Assembly: GCF_002201475.1 (NCBI RefSeq)
Contig: NZ_CP021422.1
Span: forward strand, 1,116,001-1,180,000
Reading direction: 5' to 3'
DNA length: 64,000 nucleotides
Source: Acutalibacter muris
Lineage (GTDB): Bacteria > Bacillota > Clostridia > Oscillospirales > Acutalibacteraceae
Shown here one piece after another: positions 33,316-41,303 of this stretch (positions within the stretch are counted from its first letter, which is position 1; every line of letters begins with the position of its first letter). Below the pieces are notes generated by a model. That model did no database searches. It was given only the letters and a program-made list of their open reading frames with translations, and had not been told where the DNA came from. A program made the position numbers and the translations under genes.

Positions 33316-33503
33316 CCGCCAGTGAGTTTCGCTGTTTATTAGAGGGGGCTGTTTCCAGAGATATGGACTCCCTGGAAGAACTTATCAGCCTTTATTGTCC
33401 ATTGATTGATAAGATGAGCCGCATAAACGGACAGATAGATGAAGATTTAAGGCAGCATCTTCTGCTGCATATTGCGCTGAACATTTCAAGATTCAAAAAA
33501 TAA
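33312..33503 (+). CDS. HTH_16-like small helix-turn-helix protein
   Basis: 63 residues, GTG start overlapping the stop of the sigma-like gene (GTGA). The sequence (MTASEFRCLLEGAVSRDMDSLEELISLYCPLI... IDEDLRQHLLLHIALNISRFKK) matches the short helix-turn-helix proteins located beside sigma-like genes at the integrase end of Tn916-family elements. Acts presumably in the same regulatory circuit. Confidence 0.65.
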   Translation: MTASEFRCLLEGAVSRDMDSLEELISLYCPLIDKMSRINGQIDEDLRQHLLLHIALNISRFKK

Positions 33504-33871
33504 AAAAATATGGATCTCCTTCGAGATTCTTCAATAGCCATGTCTTTTTATATAGTGAAAGGCATTTCCCCATGCCCTGCACCTTGAAAATTTCATAATC
33601 TGACCCGGTACATATCCCTGCAGGCGAGCGGCTATCCACCAGCCTGGCAAGCTGGTCTAAGAGTACATATGAGGCGGCAGCACTGCCCTAACGCGATGAC
33701 CCCCGCATGGGATATGGGAGGACCGACCACTCTACAGTCCGTTAGCCACGGACGCCGGGGAAGATATTTTTTGCTTTCGGGTTGCATATCCGGACCGCTG
33801 ACAGTGCAATACAGTTAGATGGGCGGATAAGACGGCACATATGTGTTACACTACCTACGGAGGTGCATTTT
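33504..33871 (+). other. Structured non-coding stretch before tnpW
   Basis: 368 bp without a convincing gene. Stems visible: CCAGC/GCTGG (33639-33655), GGCAG/CTGCC at ~33695, GTCCGT/ACGGAC (33737-33753). It may hold an element-end regulatory RNA or recombinase-binding sequences. Confidence 0.4.
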
Positions 33872-34027
33872 ATGGAAACCAATGAAATCATTTTGGGTCA
33901 GACAACCTACGAGGTGACCCGGTGGTTCAAAAAAGACAAATCAAGACAGGACGTCCTTGCCGAGCGCATTTTATTGAATCTGGCAGGGCAGAAACAGGTT
34001 GACGAACCCCCGCGCAAGGCTGTATAA
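33872..34027 (+). CDS. tnpW: TnpW-family transposon protein
   Basis: 51 residues from ATG 33872 (GGAGGTGCATTTT upstream). METNEIILGQTTYEVTRWF fits the small TnpW-type proteins that accompany the large serine recombinase TnpX in Tn4451-like elements. It lies 40 bp before the recombinase gene, the conserved position. Function in transposition is not known; a directionality factor has been considered for such small proteins. Confidence 0.65.
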   Translation: METNEIILGQTTYEVTRWFKKDKSRQDVLAERILLNLAGQKQVDEPPRKAV

Positions 34028-34067
34028 TGATAGCGTGGGCGGTTCCTCATGGAGGCGATAAGCAAAA

Positions 34068-35759
34068 GTGGGAACCGATACTTTGACGCTTGCGGTGGAC
34101 TATCTCCGGCTCTCCGACGAGGAGGCCAATGGGGGAGAGTCCTCCAGCATTGTGAACCAGCGCAAGCTCATCAAAAGCTACTGTGAACAGAACAACATCA
34201 CCCTTGTACGGGAGTTTGTGGACGACGGCTGGTCCGGCGGGAATTTCCAGCGGCCCGGGTTCCAGGCCATGCTGAGGCTGCTTGAAAAGGGGCAGGTAAA
34301 CATGGTCATAACCAAAGACCTGTCCCGGCTGGGCCGGGATATGCGGGAGGCCAGCTATTATGCCGAGCAGTATTTCCCGGAGCGGGGCATACGCTTTCTG
34401 ACGGTCAGCGACAATTTCGACACGGAGCGGGATAACGTCCTTGCACCCTTCCAGTTCGCCATGAACGAGGTCTACCTGAGGGACGGCTCCCGCAAGGTGA
34501 AGGATGTGCTCCGTAACAAGCGGGAGAACGGCGAATACTGTGCCTGCCCGCCCTACGGCTACCGCCGGGACCAGCACGACAGAACGCGCCTTGCCCCGGA
34601 CGAGATGACCGCGCCGGTGGTGCAGAGGATCTTCGCCAGAGCCGCCAGGGGGGACTCCACCCGGCAGATAGCCTTGGACCTGACGGCTGACGGTATCCTG
34701 CCGCCGCTGAAATACCGGGTGCTCTACACCGGGAACTTCAAGGAGGGCAGCGCCGCGAAAGCTTCGGACCAGTGGAACTACACCACGGTCAAGCGCATTT
34801 TGAAAAACCCAGTCTACCTGGGCCACACCTTGCTGGGCAAGAGTAAAAAGGTAAGCTTCAAGTCCAAGGTCAAGGTGGCAGTGCCAAAGGAAAACTGGGC
34901 TGTCACAAGGGACACCCACCCTCCACTGGTGTCCCAGATGGACTATGAACGCGCTCAGAAAAACCTCGGGCGCGGGACAAAAACCTATTTGGAGTTTGAC
35001 AAGATAAGAAAAAGCATTTTCTCCGGCGTGGCGGTTTGCGGGAAATGCGGGCACGCTCTCTGTTCTTGCGGCACAGTCTATAAGGGGGAGAGGGAGAAAT
35101 ACTGGTACCTCTCCTGCAACCACCAGCGCAAGGACATCGCTGACCCCTGCCAGGGGGTACGCATCCGCTACAGCGACCTGGTAGAGCTGGTGCGGCAGGA
35201 CCTGAATGCGCTTTTGTCCCTGGAGCCCGGCGAGATAGACGAGCTGGTGCAGAGGGTGCTGAAGAAAAGCGGTTCAGCGGACGCCATAAAAGAGCAGGCT
35301 ATGCAAAGGGAGAAAGCGGAAACCCGCCTTGCCACCATCGACCGCATCATCGGCAAGCTCTATACGGACAACGCCGAGGGCAAGCTGGACGACGACCGGC
35401 TGGACCGGATGGTAGTCGGGCTGCAGCAGGAGGCCCAGGGGCTGAAAGCTATGCTTCGGTCAGTTGAGCAGGATGCCAAAGCTGCACAAACCGAGAACAA
35501 CTTCCAGCGGTTCTTCAACATGGTAAAGCAGTACACCCATCTGGAGACGCTGGACAGGGACACGCTGCTGACCTTCGTTGACCGCATCGAGGTGGGGCCC
35601 AAGGAGCTGCCGCCGGGAGTGGAGAAGACCACTCACCGAAACCAGCCCTACCGGCAGAATGTACGGATTTTTTATAAGTTCATAGGGGAGCTGGCCCCCG
35701 ACCCCGCCATAGAGTTTCCGAGAGGTATAAAGGGGGCCGAAGGAAAAGTTTTGTTGTAG
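34068..35759 (+). CDS. tnpX: TnpX-like large serine recombinase
   Basis: 563 residues from GTG 34068. The resolvase catalytic domain (~1-155) has nucleophile S16 (DYLRLSDEE), and the arginines in ITKDLSRLGRDMREA. The recombinase domain covers ~160-300 (PPYGYRR, WNYTTVKRILKNPVYLGH), the zinc ribbon includes CGKCGH, CSC and LSCNHQ, then a coiled coil (~405-480). This is the full length for TnpX/Tn4451-type integrases that excise circular elements and insert them at short core sites. Its stop lies 2 bp before a spore-protein-like fragment, which may be the target gene. Confidence 0.92.
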   Translation: MGTDTLTLAVDYLRLSDEEANGGESSSIVNQRKLIKSYCEQNNITLVREFVDDGWSGGNFQRPGFQAMLRLLEKGQVNMVITKDLSRLGRDMREASYYAEQYFPERGIRFLTVSDNFDTERDNVLAPFQFAMNEVYLRDGSRKVKDVLRNKRENGEYCACPPYGYRRDQHDRTRLAPDEMTAPVVQRIFARAARGDSTRQIALDLTADGILPPLKYRVLYTGNFKEGSAAKASDQWNYTTVKRILKNPVYLGHTLLGKSKKVSFKSKVKVAVPKENWAVTRDTHPPLVSQMDYERAQKNLGRGTKTYLEFDKIRKSIFSGVAVCGKCGHALCSCGTVYKGEREKYWYLSCNHQRKDIADPCQGVRIRYSDLVELVRQDLNALLSLEPGEIDELVQRVLKKSGSADAIKEQAMQREKAETRLATIDRIIGKLYTDNAEGKLDDDRLDRMVVGLQQEAQGLKAMLRSVEQDAKAAQTENNFQRFFNMVKQYTHLETLDRDTLLTFVDRIEVGPKELPPGVEKTTHRNQPYRQNVRIFYKFIGELAPDPAIEFPRGIKGAEGKVLL

Positions 35760-35761
35760 CA

Positions 35762-35956
35762 GGGACATCAAAGGAGGTGGGCGTCAACCTGAAGCAGGGC
35801 TATAACGGTGACATCACCGCCCGTCAGGCCGGTTCCGTGGGCGGCCAGATGGTCAAGAAGATGAAACCCATACGAACCGCGAGCTACGTACGGGAAAACC
35901 GCACGGCTATGGGGCATAGCCAGCCGGTGGAGTATGGGGTGACAGTCACGGCATAA
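35762..35956 (+). pseudogene. SASP-like fragment at the element end (possible att site)
   Basis: 65 codons open without a start: KEVGVNLKQGYNGDITAR, QAGSVGGQMVKKM, then a non-family tail. The core fits alpha/beta-type small acid-soluble spore proteins of Clostridia (ELGV-N...GDNG-x-T-[SA]R-x-AGS-[VI]-GG-x-MVK). The 5' part is missing exactly where the recombinase gene ends, consistent with integration into, or capture of, a SASP gene. Confidence 0.55.
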
Positions 35957-35964
35957 AATATCCT

Positions 35965-36003
35965 CTTGACTGTTCGGCGGAAATTGAATATAATATAGTC
36001 AAG
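35965..36003 (+). promoter_or_regulatory. Promoter with overlapping operator, Phd/VapC module
   Basis: TTGACT (35966-35971), 17-bp spacer, TATAAT (35989-35994). CTTGACT (35965-35971) and AGTCAAG (35997-36003) form an inverted repeat flanking the promoter, suited to antitoxin autorepression. Confidence 0.7.
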
Positions 36004-36035
36004 AAGACCAACTTTTGAAAGGGGGGGCGTGTGGT

Positions 36036-36278
36036 ATGCTGCAAGTCAATATTTTAGAGGCCAAAACTGATTTGTCACGTCTGATTAAGCTCATTGAATC
36101 CGGGAAAGAGGACAATATCATCATCGCTCGGTATGGAAAGCCGGTGGTGAAAATGTCTATCTACAACGACAGCCCTGTGTCAAACCGCATTGGTATTGCA
36201 AAGGGAAAGTTTGAGGCCCCCGCCGACCTTGACCGGGATAATGGTGAAATTGAGGCGTTGTTTGGGGGCAGCCTATGA
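36036..36278 (+). CDS. Phd-family antitoxin
   Basis: 80 residues from ATG 36036 after GGGGGGGCG. MLQVNILEAKTDLSRLIKLIESGKEDNIIIARYGKPVVKMSIY is a Phd-type DNA-binding unit; the C-terminal DRDNGEIEALFGGSL would block the toxin. Four-base overlap with the toxin gene. Confidence 0.88.
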   Translation: MLQVNILEAKTDLSRLIKLIESGKEDNIIIARYGKPVVKMSIYNDSPVSNRIGIAKGKFEAPADLDRDNGEIEALFGGSL

Positions 36279-36679
36279 ATTTGCTTTTGGATACGCACAT
36301 TCTGCTTTGGGCTTTGAGCGAGGACGAAAGGCTCTCTGAGAAAGCGAAGGAACTCATCCTCGAACAGGGCAATGCGCTGTATTACAGTGTAGTCTCCGTT
36401 TGGGAGATTGCCATAAAACACGCCCTGCACCCGGACAATGTGAAGATTTCCGGAAAAGAGTTTTCTGATTATTGCCAGCAGGCAGGATTCCTGTCGTTGG
36501 ATTTGCGGGATAAACACGTTTATTCCCTGGAAACACTTCATCGGGATGGGGATGTGCCAAAGCATAACGACCCATTTGACAGAATTTTGCTGTCGCAAGC
36601 TAAGACAGAAAACATGAGTTTTCTTACGCATGATACCCTGTTTCAGGGGTATCATGAAAACTGTGTGATATTCGTCTAA
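36275..36679 (+). CDS. vapC: VapC-like PIN toxin
   Basis: 134 residues. D6 in MNLLLDTHILLWALSEDERL, E in VSVWEIAIKHAL, and the late DPFDRILLSQAKTENMSFLTHD are the PIN catalytic set, typical of the type II VapC subgroup with THxLLW. An endoribonuclease toxin paired with the upstream Phd protein. Confidence 0.9.
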   Translation: MNLLLDTHILLWALSEDERLSEKAKELILEQGNALYYSVVSVWEIAIKHALHPDNVKISGKEFSDYCQQAGFLSLDLRDKHVYSLETLHRDGDVPKHNDPFDRILLSQAKTENMSFLTHDTLFQGYHENCVIFV

Positions 36680-36693
36680 TGATTTTTCTTGTT

Positions 36694-36726
36694 AAGTGGT
36701 TGTTGCATTTTTTGCAACAACCACTT
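36694..36726 (+). terminator. Strong terminator after Phd/VapC
   Basis: AAGTGGTTGTTGCA pairs perfectly with TGCAACAACCACTT (14-bp stem, short T loop), followed by TTTCATC. Confidence 0.8.
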
Positions 36727-36758
36727 TTTCATCATATCGGAAGGGAGAAATTGCGAAG

Positions 36759-37922
36759 ATGGCCGCTATGAAATGCCTGCAAAAGTACAACTGGGTCAAA
36801 CTGTCCAGAAACGCCATACCCACCGGCAAGGGCCTCATGGGTGCCTGGGTGCGCCTTGCAAGCCGCGCGGCGTTCCGCAAGGGCGTGGCCTCATACTGTG
36901 GCTATGAGAACGCTGTGGAGGCCGGTATGTGGGCTGGAGGCGTAGTTGGTCTCAAGAGTATTCTGGGCGTTAGGAGCCGCGCCAGGGCTCTGGAAACGCT
37001 GGACAGGTTATCCCAGCTCGGTTACCTGACCTATGAGCTGGACAGAGAAACGAAGAAGCTGACCTACCAAATCACCGACTGGGTAGTGAAGTGTTCCGGT
37101 AGGGAGTGCATGAACGGTGCAGTATACACCACCAAAGGCTACGGGTTTCTTTGTCTGCCAAGGAACATAACAGAAAAACTTGTACAGCAGCACCACAAAT
37201 TTGAAGAAACAGACGCCTGGCTCGACCTATGGTGTCACACAGTATGGGAGGACCCGGATAACGGGTTCTCCTTTTTAGCGCCCACGATTCAATACGGCAA
37301 GTACGGCGCAACCCTAACATTGGAAACCCTGGGACAGCGCTGGGACTGGGAGAAGACTAAAGTATGGAGATTTCTAAAGAAGCATGGGGATGCCTTTCCT
37401 CTGTACCGTCTGCCCGGCTCGTATGGTTGTCTCATTTTTAATAAACTGTACCCCGCGGGTACAGAGGTTTCACTACCGGCTCAGGAAGAAGTCGTGCGCA
37501 TTTTCGAGGAAATACGTTTTCTCGGCGCAAATACGCACAAAGGGAACGTGGGGCAGTCGCGTTTTGGTAAGCTGGTGGCCTGGTTCAGCAGGAAACTTCA
37601 TTTCCCTGCCAGGAGCACTCGCTCAAAGAATCGCGTTGCAGTTTCAGCCCCTATAATACGCGCGTATATTTCTTCACCTAAGAGTTGGAAGAACTGTACT
37701 TATGACTGCAAGGAATGTTCTTGTACAAAGAATCCTACAGTTATAGAGAACCACGGGAGTCATGGACATACTGCGCCCATTGATCTCTCAAAATCGCCAA
37801 AGGAGTATTTTGACTATGCAGAACCCAAACGAAAAGATGACATACGAGCAGCAAGAAGCCCAAATCGCGGAGAAATCCCAGGCATTTATCAACCTTTTGA
37901 CCCAGCGTGGGATTTTGGCTAA
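36759..37922 (+). CDS. Duplicated-module gene A, copy 1 (winged-helix-like, unknown)
   Basis: 387 residues from ATG 36759 (alternative ATG 36768, the start used by copy 2). Two winged-helix-like regions are visible: ~60-105 (GLKSILGVRSRARALETLDRLSQLGYLTYELDRETKKLTYQI) and ~185-240 (LTLETLGQRWDWEKTKVWRFLKKHG), suggesting a replication- or transfer-type DNA-binding protein. A C-terminal CTYDCKECSC cluster may bind zinc. The last 107 bp also encode the start of gene B. A second copy lies at 46652. No family recognised. Confidence 0.6.
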   Translation: MAAMKCLQKYNWVKLSRNAIPTGKGLMGAWVRLASRAAFRKGVASYCGYENAVEAGMWAGGVVGLKSILGVRSRARALETLDRLSQLGYLTYELDRETKKLTYQITDWVVKCSGRECMNGAVYTTKGYGFLCLPRNITEKLVQQHHKFEETDAWLDLWCHTVWEDPDNGFSFLAPTIQYGKYGATLTLETLGQRWDWEKTKVWRFLKKHGDAFPLYRLPGSYGCLIFNKLYPAGTEVSLPAQEEVVRIFEEIRFLGANTHKGNVGQSRFGKLVAWFSRKLHFPARSTRSKNRVAVSAPIIRAYISSPKSWKNCTYDCKECSCTKNPTVIENHGSHGHTAPIDLSKSPKEYFDYAEPKRKDDIRAARSPNRGEIPGIYQPFDPAWDFG

Positions 37923-38448
37923 TCCCAAGGTCACTAACGAGAAGATTCGCGCTGCCCGGCAGAAGAAAGACCGGGACAGCTACCACAACACCCTTCTGCT
38001 CCTGCAGAACTACCGCACGCTGGTCTGGGTGATGGAGTGTTTCCCTGAGACCGTCGCCGAGGAACTGGACAGGCCATTCTCCGATGTGGACGAGTTGCTG
38101 GAGCAGATGGACTTACAACTTGCTATGGGCAATAGAAAACTGGAGAACCAGCTGGAAGGGGCCAAGAAGTCCCGGCTGCTGTTGGACAGGGTCAACGACG
38201 CTCTGACCGTCCTGAAGCACAAGCCCAACAACGGCAAAAAGCTGTACCGGCTTATCTATCTGACCTACATAGCGCCAGAGCAGCTTAGCCACACGGAACT
38301 GCTCTACCGGCTGGATATGTCCTCTCGGCACTACTACCGGCTTCGTCAACAGGCAATCACAATTCTTTCCATTCGATTGTGGTCTGTACCTTCAGCGGAG
38401 GTTGACTTGTGGCTGGATATGCTGGAGTTTCTGGAAGGGCTGGAATGA
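36768..38448 (+). repeat. Direct repeat, left copy (genes A and B)
   Basis: About 1.7 kb, closely similar over its whole length to 46652-48349 in the same orientation. The two bracket the TA, transposase and SIR2/metalloprotease cargo. Confidence 0.8.
37816..38448 (+). CDS. Duplicated-module gene B, copy 1 (sigma-region-4/ArpU-like)
   Basis: 210 residues from ATG 37816 (AAAGGAG 11 bases upstream), starting within gene A in another frame. It shows a helical N-terminal half, LLLQNYRTLVWVMECF, a long acidic/charged helix, then LYRLIYLTYIAPEQLSHTELLYRLDMSSRHYYRLRQQAITILSIRLWS, a sigma-region-4-like helix-turn-helix. Paralogues are at 47717 (very close) and 15288 (distant). Probably a transcriptional activator of late/transfer-type genes, by analogy with ArpU; that is inference. 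Confidence 0.55.
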   Translation: MQNPNEKMTYEQQEAQIAEKSQAFINLLTQRGILANPKVTNEKIRAARQKKDRDSYHNTLLLLQNYRTLVWVMECFPETVAEELDRPFSDVDELLEQMDLQLAMGNRKLENQLEGAKKSRLLLDRVNDALTVLKHKPNNGKKLYRLIYLTYIAPEQLSHTELLYRLDMSSRHYYRLRQQAITILSIRLWSVPSAEVDLWLDMLEFLEGLE

Positions 38449-38461
38449 GTCTTGCAAATCA

Positions 38462-38490
38462 TTGACAGCGTGGCGCAATTATGATAAAAT
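38462..38490 (+). promoter_or_regulatory. Promoter of Phd/ParE module
   Basis: TTGACA (38462-38467), 17-bp spacer, TAAAAT (38485-38490), 27 bp before the antitoxin start. Confidence 0.65.
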
Positions 38491-38516
38491 AAAGCCAAAA
38501 GCAAGGAGGCGGTCTT

Positions 38517-38786
38517 ATGATAAATATTCGTCCTGTGTCCGATCTGCGGAACAAATTCACCGAGATAGAGCAGACTGTGAAAAAAGGTGAGCCGGTGTAT
38601 CTGACGAAAAACGGCTACGGTTCCATGGTAGTGCTTAGTTTGGAGCAGTATGCCGCCTTGACAGACGATGTGGAACTGAAGCTGGACGAGGCCGACAGGG
38701 CTGCCGCAACAGACAGCCGTAGGCTTTCCGAGAAGGAACTTTTTGAGCGGGTGAGGGAGCGTATCCATGGACGGGAAACAGTATAG
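38517..38786 (+). CDS. Phd/YefM-family antitoxin
   Basis: 89 residues. MINIRPVSDLRNKFTEIEQTVKKGEPVYLTKNGYGSMVVLSLEQY is a typical YefM/Phd fold; the C-terminal DSRRLSEKELFERVRER is the likely toxin-binding helix. AAGGAGGCGG precedes the ATG. The gene overlaps its toxin by 20 bp. Confidence 0.88.
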   Translation: MINIRPVSDLRNKFTEIEQTVKKGEPVYLTKNGYGSMVVLSLEQYAALTDDVELKLDEADRAAATDSRRLSEKELFERVRERIHGRETV

Positions 38787-39087
38787 TTTAGAGTTTCTCC
38801 CGCTCTTTGAGGAGGATCTGAACGAGATCGTTGACTATATTTCCATTCGGCTGAATAACCCCACAGCCGCATACCGTCTGGTAGATGATGTACAGGCCGC
38901 AATCCGGGAGCGCTTGACTTGCCCGGAAGCATTTGAGCCGTTTCCGTCCGCACGGAGCCGCCAGAATCCGTATTATCGGATTTATGTGAGAAACTTTACG
39001 ATTTTCTATGTGGTGATTGGAAATGTGATGCAGGTGCGGAGAATCTTGTACAGCAGACGCGATCATACGGAAGCTGATTTGAGCTAA
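38767..39087 (+). CDS. RelE/ParE-family toxin
   Basis: 106 residues with the RelE/ParE fold: YSLEFLPLFEEDLNEIVDYISIRLNNPTAAYRLVDDVQAAI, then YYRIYVRNFTIFYVVIGNVMQVRRILYSRRDHTEADL. The strand-turn-strand FTIFYVVIGN and RRILYSRRD ending are conserved in the family. Length is standard. It may act on ribosome-bound mRNA (RelE) or gyrase (ParE); the sequence does not decide. Confidence 0.87.
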   Translation: MDGKQYSLEFLPLFEEDLNEIVDYISIRLNNPTAAYRLVDDVQAAIRERLTCPEAFEPFPSARSRQNPYYRIYVRNFTIFYVVIGNVMQVRRILYSRRDHTEADLS

Positions 39088-39225
39088 ACCTGCCAAGAGA
39101 TGTCAATACCCAAATTAAATAAAAGATAAAAAAGGAGAAGATGAGAAAAGGAAATAGCAAAGCAAGCCGTCAAAGCAGAGGAAGCAAAGACAGCTAAGAA
39201 AAATGAATATGAACCACACCAAGAA

Positions 39226-40272
39226 TTAGCAATCTAACTGTCGCAGATAAGCCTTGACGGTACCGTAATAAATACGCAGGAATTTGTTGGCTCCGGCGGT
39301 CATGTAAACATAGTAATGCTTGCCCTCAGCCCGTTTGCGATCAAGGAATTGGTAAACAGGATCATCAGCGGGAGCATGCTGCAAAATGGTATTCATGACC
39401 TGGAAGAACGTCTTGGGCAGCCTTGGAGAGCCTCGTTTAGAGATATGGCGCTTTTGAGATTCAAAGGTTCCAGACTGGTAAGCCGGAGCGTCTACACCGG
39501 CAAACGCAACCAGAGACTGCTTGCGTTCAAAGCGCTCTATATTCCCAATCTCAGCCATAAGTTGTGGACCAAGGGTCTCACCCATACCAAACATGCCCAT
39601 GACCACCGGAAATTTCGGAAGGACAGACGCAAGAGAAAGCATCTCGTTCTGTATGGAAGATAATGTCTCTGTGATTGAGGTCAGTTGATTCACAGCGTAT
39701 GTAATGAGGCGCTTTGTATCTTCCGCCTTCGGCAGTGTGTTGGGGTGACTGGAGGCTATCTCATATATCTGCAAAGCTTTCTGCTCGCTGAAACGGTAGC
39801 CATGCTTTTGGCACCACTTCTGGTATCTTTTTGCAAACGCGGCCTCCGAACCGCCGCAGACACATTCCCTGTGCCAGAACTTTACGGCAAAATCCACCCA
39901 TTTTTCATGCCCATCCGACTTTCTGGGAGCACTTGTGAATAAAGTGTTTGCACCCGGAAAGACCTCATCGAGCAAGGTGATCAAGTTGGTTTTCAAAGAA
40001 ACTTTCAATTTTAAGTACTGTCCGTACTGGCGGTGGTATGTTTTGAGCATTTTACGAGTTTCCGGTTCCGGAGCATACCGTTTCAAATCGATCCAATGGT
40101 CAAGCGCATAGTTGGCAAGCGACTCGACGCTCCCGTCCCAACGCGCCTTCCAGAAGTAGATGTAGGATCGGCTTTTATTGTACTTCCGGCTTGCGCGGCT
40201 TACGCAATTTTTCTCCGCGTTCTTCATTAGGGATTGACTGTATTTCATATCCTGTGTTATACTTTTACTCAT
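39226..40272 (-). pseudogene. Chimeric transposase: IS3/IS481-type HTH joined to IS110 C-terminal part
   Basis: 348-residue open frame. Residues 1-52 (MSKSITQDMKYSQSLMKNAEKN...YFWKARWDGSVESLA) look like the helix-turn-helix start of an IS3/IS481-type transposase. From ~53 on (LKRYAPEPETRKMLKTYHRQY, GMGETLGPQLMAEIGNIERF, LVAFAGVDAPAYQSG, KRGSPRLPKTFFQVM) it is the middle and C-terminal Transposase_20 part of an IS110-family enzyme. The IS110 N-terminal DEDD catalytic half is missing, so it cannot be active. The boundary is at about 40117. Confidence 0.7.
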
Positions 40273-40582
40273 GAAGGATGCGGCCTCCTTTCGGTATTGT
40301 TAAGTGCTGTAACTCAATTTTAACCGATTTGCCTCATCCTTCTACCTTTTTCTTCCGTCTCTGTCCAATATGTATTGTACTCCTACAGTTGGGCACTCCC
40401 TTTTTGAAATAACACATTGACTATTTTGGTAAACTGTGATATAATTAAAAGTTTGCGTGGCAAGTCATGTGAAAAAGAAACAAAAACCGCCTCTGGTGTT
40501 GAGAATATTTCTCACAAAATGGGGGGTATCATTTTGTTACTAAATCGAGTATAATAAGAAGAAAAGACTTAGATTTTTTTGC

Positions 40583-40611
40583 TTGACATTAGCGAAAAGA
40601 TGTGCTATAAT
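40583..40611 (+). promoter_or_regulatory. Consensus sigma-A promoter of the SIR2/metalloprotease cassette
   Basis: TTGACA (40583-40588), exactly 17-bp spacer, TATAAT (40606-40611). The first downstream gene with a good ribosome binding site begins at 41010. Confidence 0.75.
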
Positions 40612-41009
40612 ATATGGCTTAATTTCCAGAGGCCTTCACTTAACCTATAAGTCCTAATAAATTTCTAATCTGGAAGTTATTTCGTCTGTGAAAGAATGCT
40701 GAAGTATTGATGAGTTTAAGTTAGATATATGTATAGTAGTCTACACATGGCGGTTCCTATTTACAGTTATATTCAGAAATAAAAATGGAATTTCCTGTTT
40801 TTGTATGTAGTATTAATTCAACTTTAGATTGTGTTGTGTGTTCGGCGCTTGGTAGTTACTATAAATATGCTTTATATGTTATTGTTAAGTAAAATATGTG
40901 GGTAGTTGTCCTAAATGAGCATTTTCATTTACCATGGTATTGGTTTATGGGCTTTTTTAGGTTACACTATATTATCCAAAATGGAGCTACACAAGGAGGA
41001 AAACCGAAA
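40612..41009 (+). other. Long AT-rich leader before the cassette
   Basis: About 390 bases between promoter and the 67-residue gene with no convincing ORF. TTCCAG (40624) and CTGGAA (40670) can pair across ~40 bases. It could be a regulatory leader or small RNA. The stretch 40273-40582 upstream is also AT-rich and contains only possible IS-end remnants. Confidence 0.4.
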
Positions 41010-41213
41010 ATGGCAACACTAAGAAGAAGTAGTTTTACAAAACGAAGACCTAAAAGCGAAAGAGGATGTTCTTCATTTTATGGAATGCACCGCCACACTG
41101 GTATAAAAATGACATCCCCGAAAATGGCATTTACCGCCCCAATCGATAAAGTATATGGTACTCATGTAGTATTTGAGGATGGACGGTCAAATAACTCTGA
41201 TAAAAAGTTATAA
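41010..41213 (+). CDS. 67-residue basic protein heading the cassette
   Basis: Starts MATLRRSSFTKRRPKSERG behind a strong AAGGAGGAAAACC site. Very basic N-terminal third, then FYGMHRHTGIKMTSPKMAF and a KVYGTHVVFEDGR strand-like segment. No signal peptide and no recognised family. It has its own terminator-like hairpin, but lies in line with the two large genes and downstream of the only good promoter. It could be a nucleic-acid-binding sensor, an inhibitor or an antitoxin-like regulator of the cassette; all of these are guesses. Confidence 0.6.
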   Translation: MATLRRSSFTKRRPKSERGCSSFYGMHRHTGIKMTSPKMAFTAPIDKVYGTHVVFEDGRSNNSDKKL

Positions 41214-41220
41214 ACATTTG

Positions 41221-41248
41221 ACCCCTGCGTAACATATATCGCGGGGGT
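41221..41248 (+). terminator. Hairpin between the small gene and the 1004-residue gene
   Basis: ACCCCTGCG/CGCGGGGGT, nine pairs including one G-U, ten-base loop, then TTGTGTTGTG. Partial read-through would set the ratio of small protein to large proteins. Confidence 0.6.
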
Positions 41249-41303
41249 TTGTGTTGTGTTATTTTTAAAAAGAAGTGGGTAAACATTAACGGGAGGATAG
41301 GAA

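Noticed and set aside
34047..35123. 358-residue minus-strand ORF opposite tnpX
   Set aside because: Antisense shadow; the plus strand encodes a complete serine recombinase.
40273..40582. Complete IS element around the chimeric transposase
   Set aside because: No matching terminal inverted repeats or target duplication could be paired on both sides.
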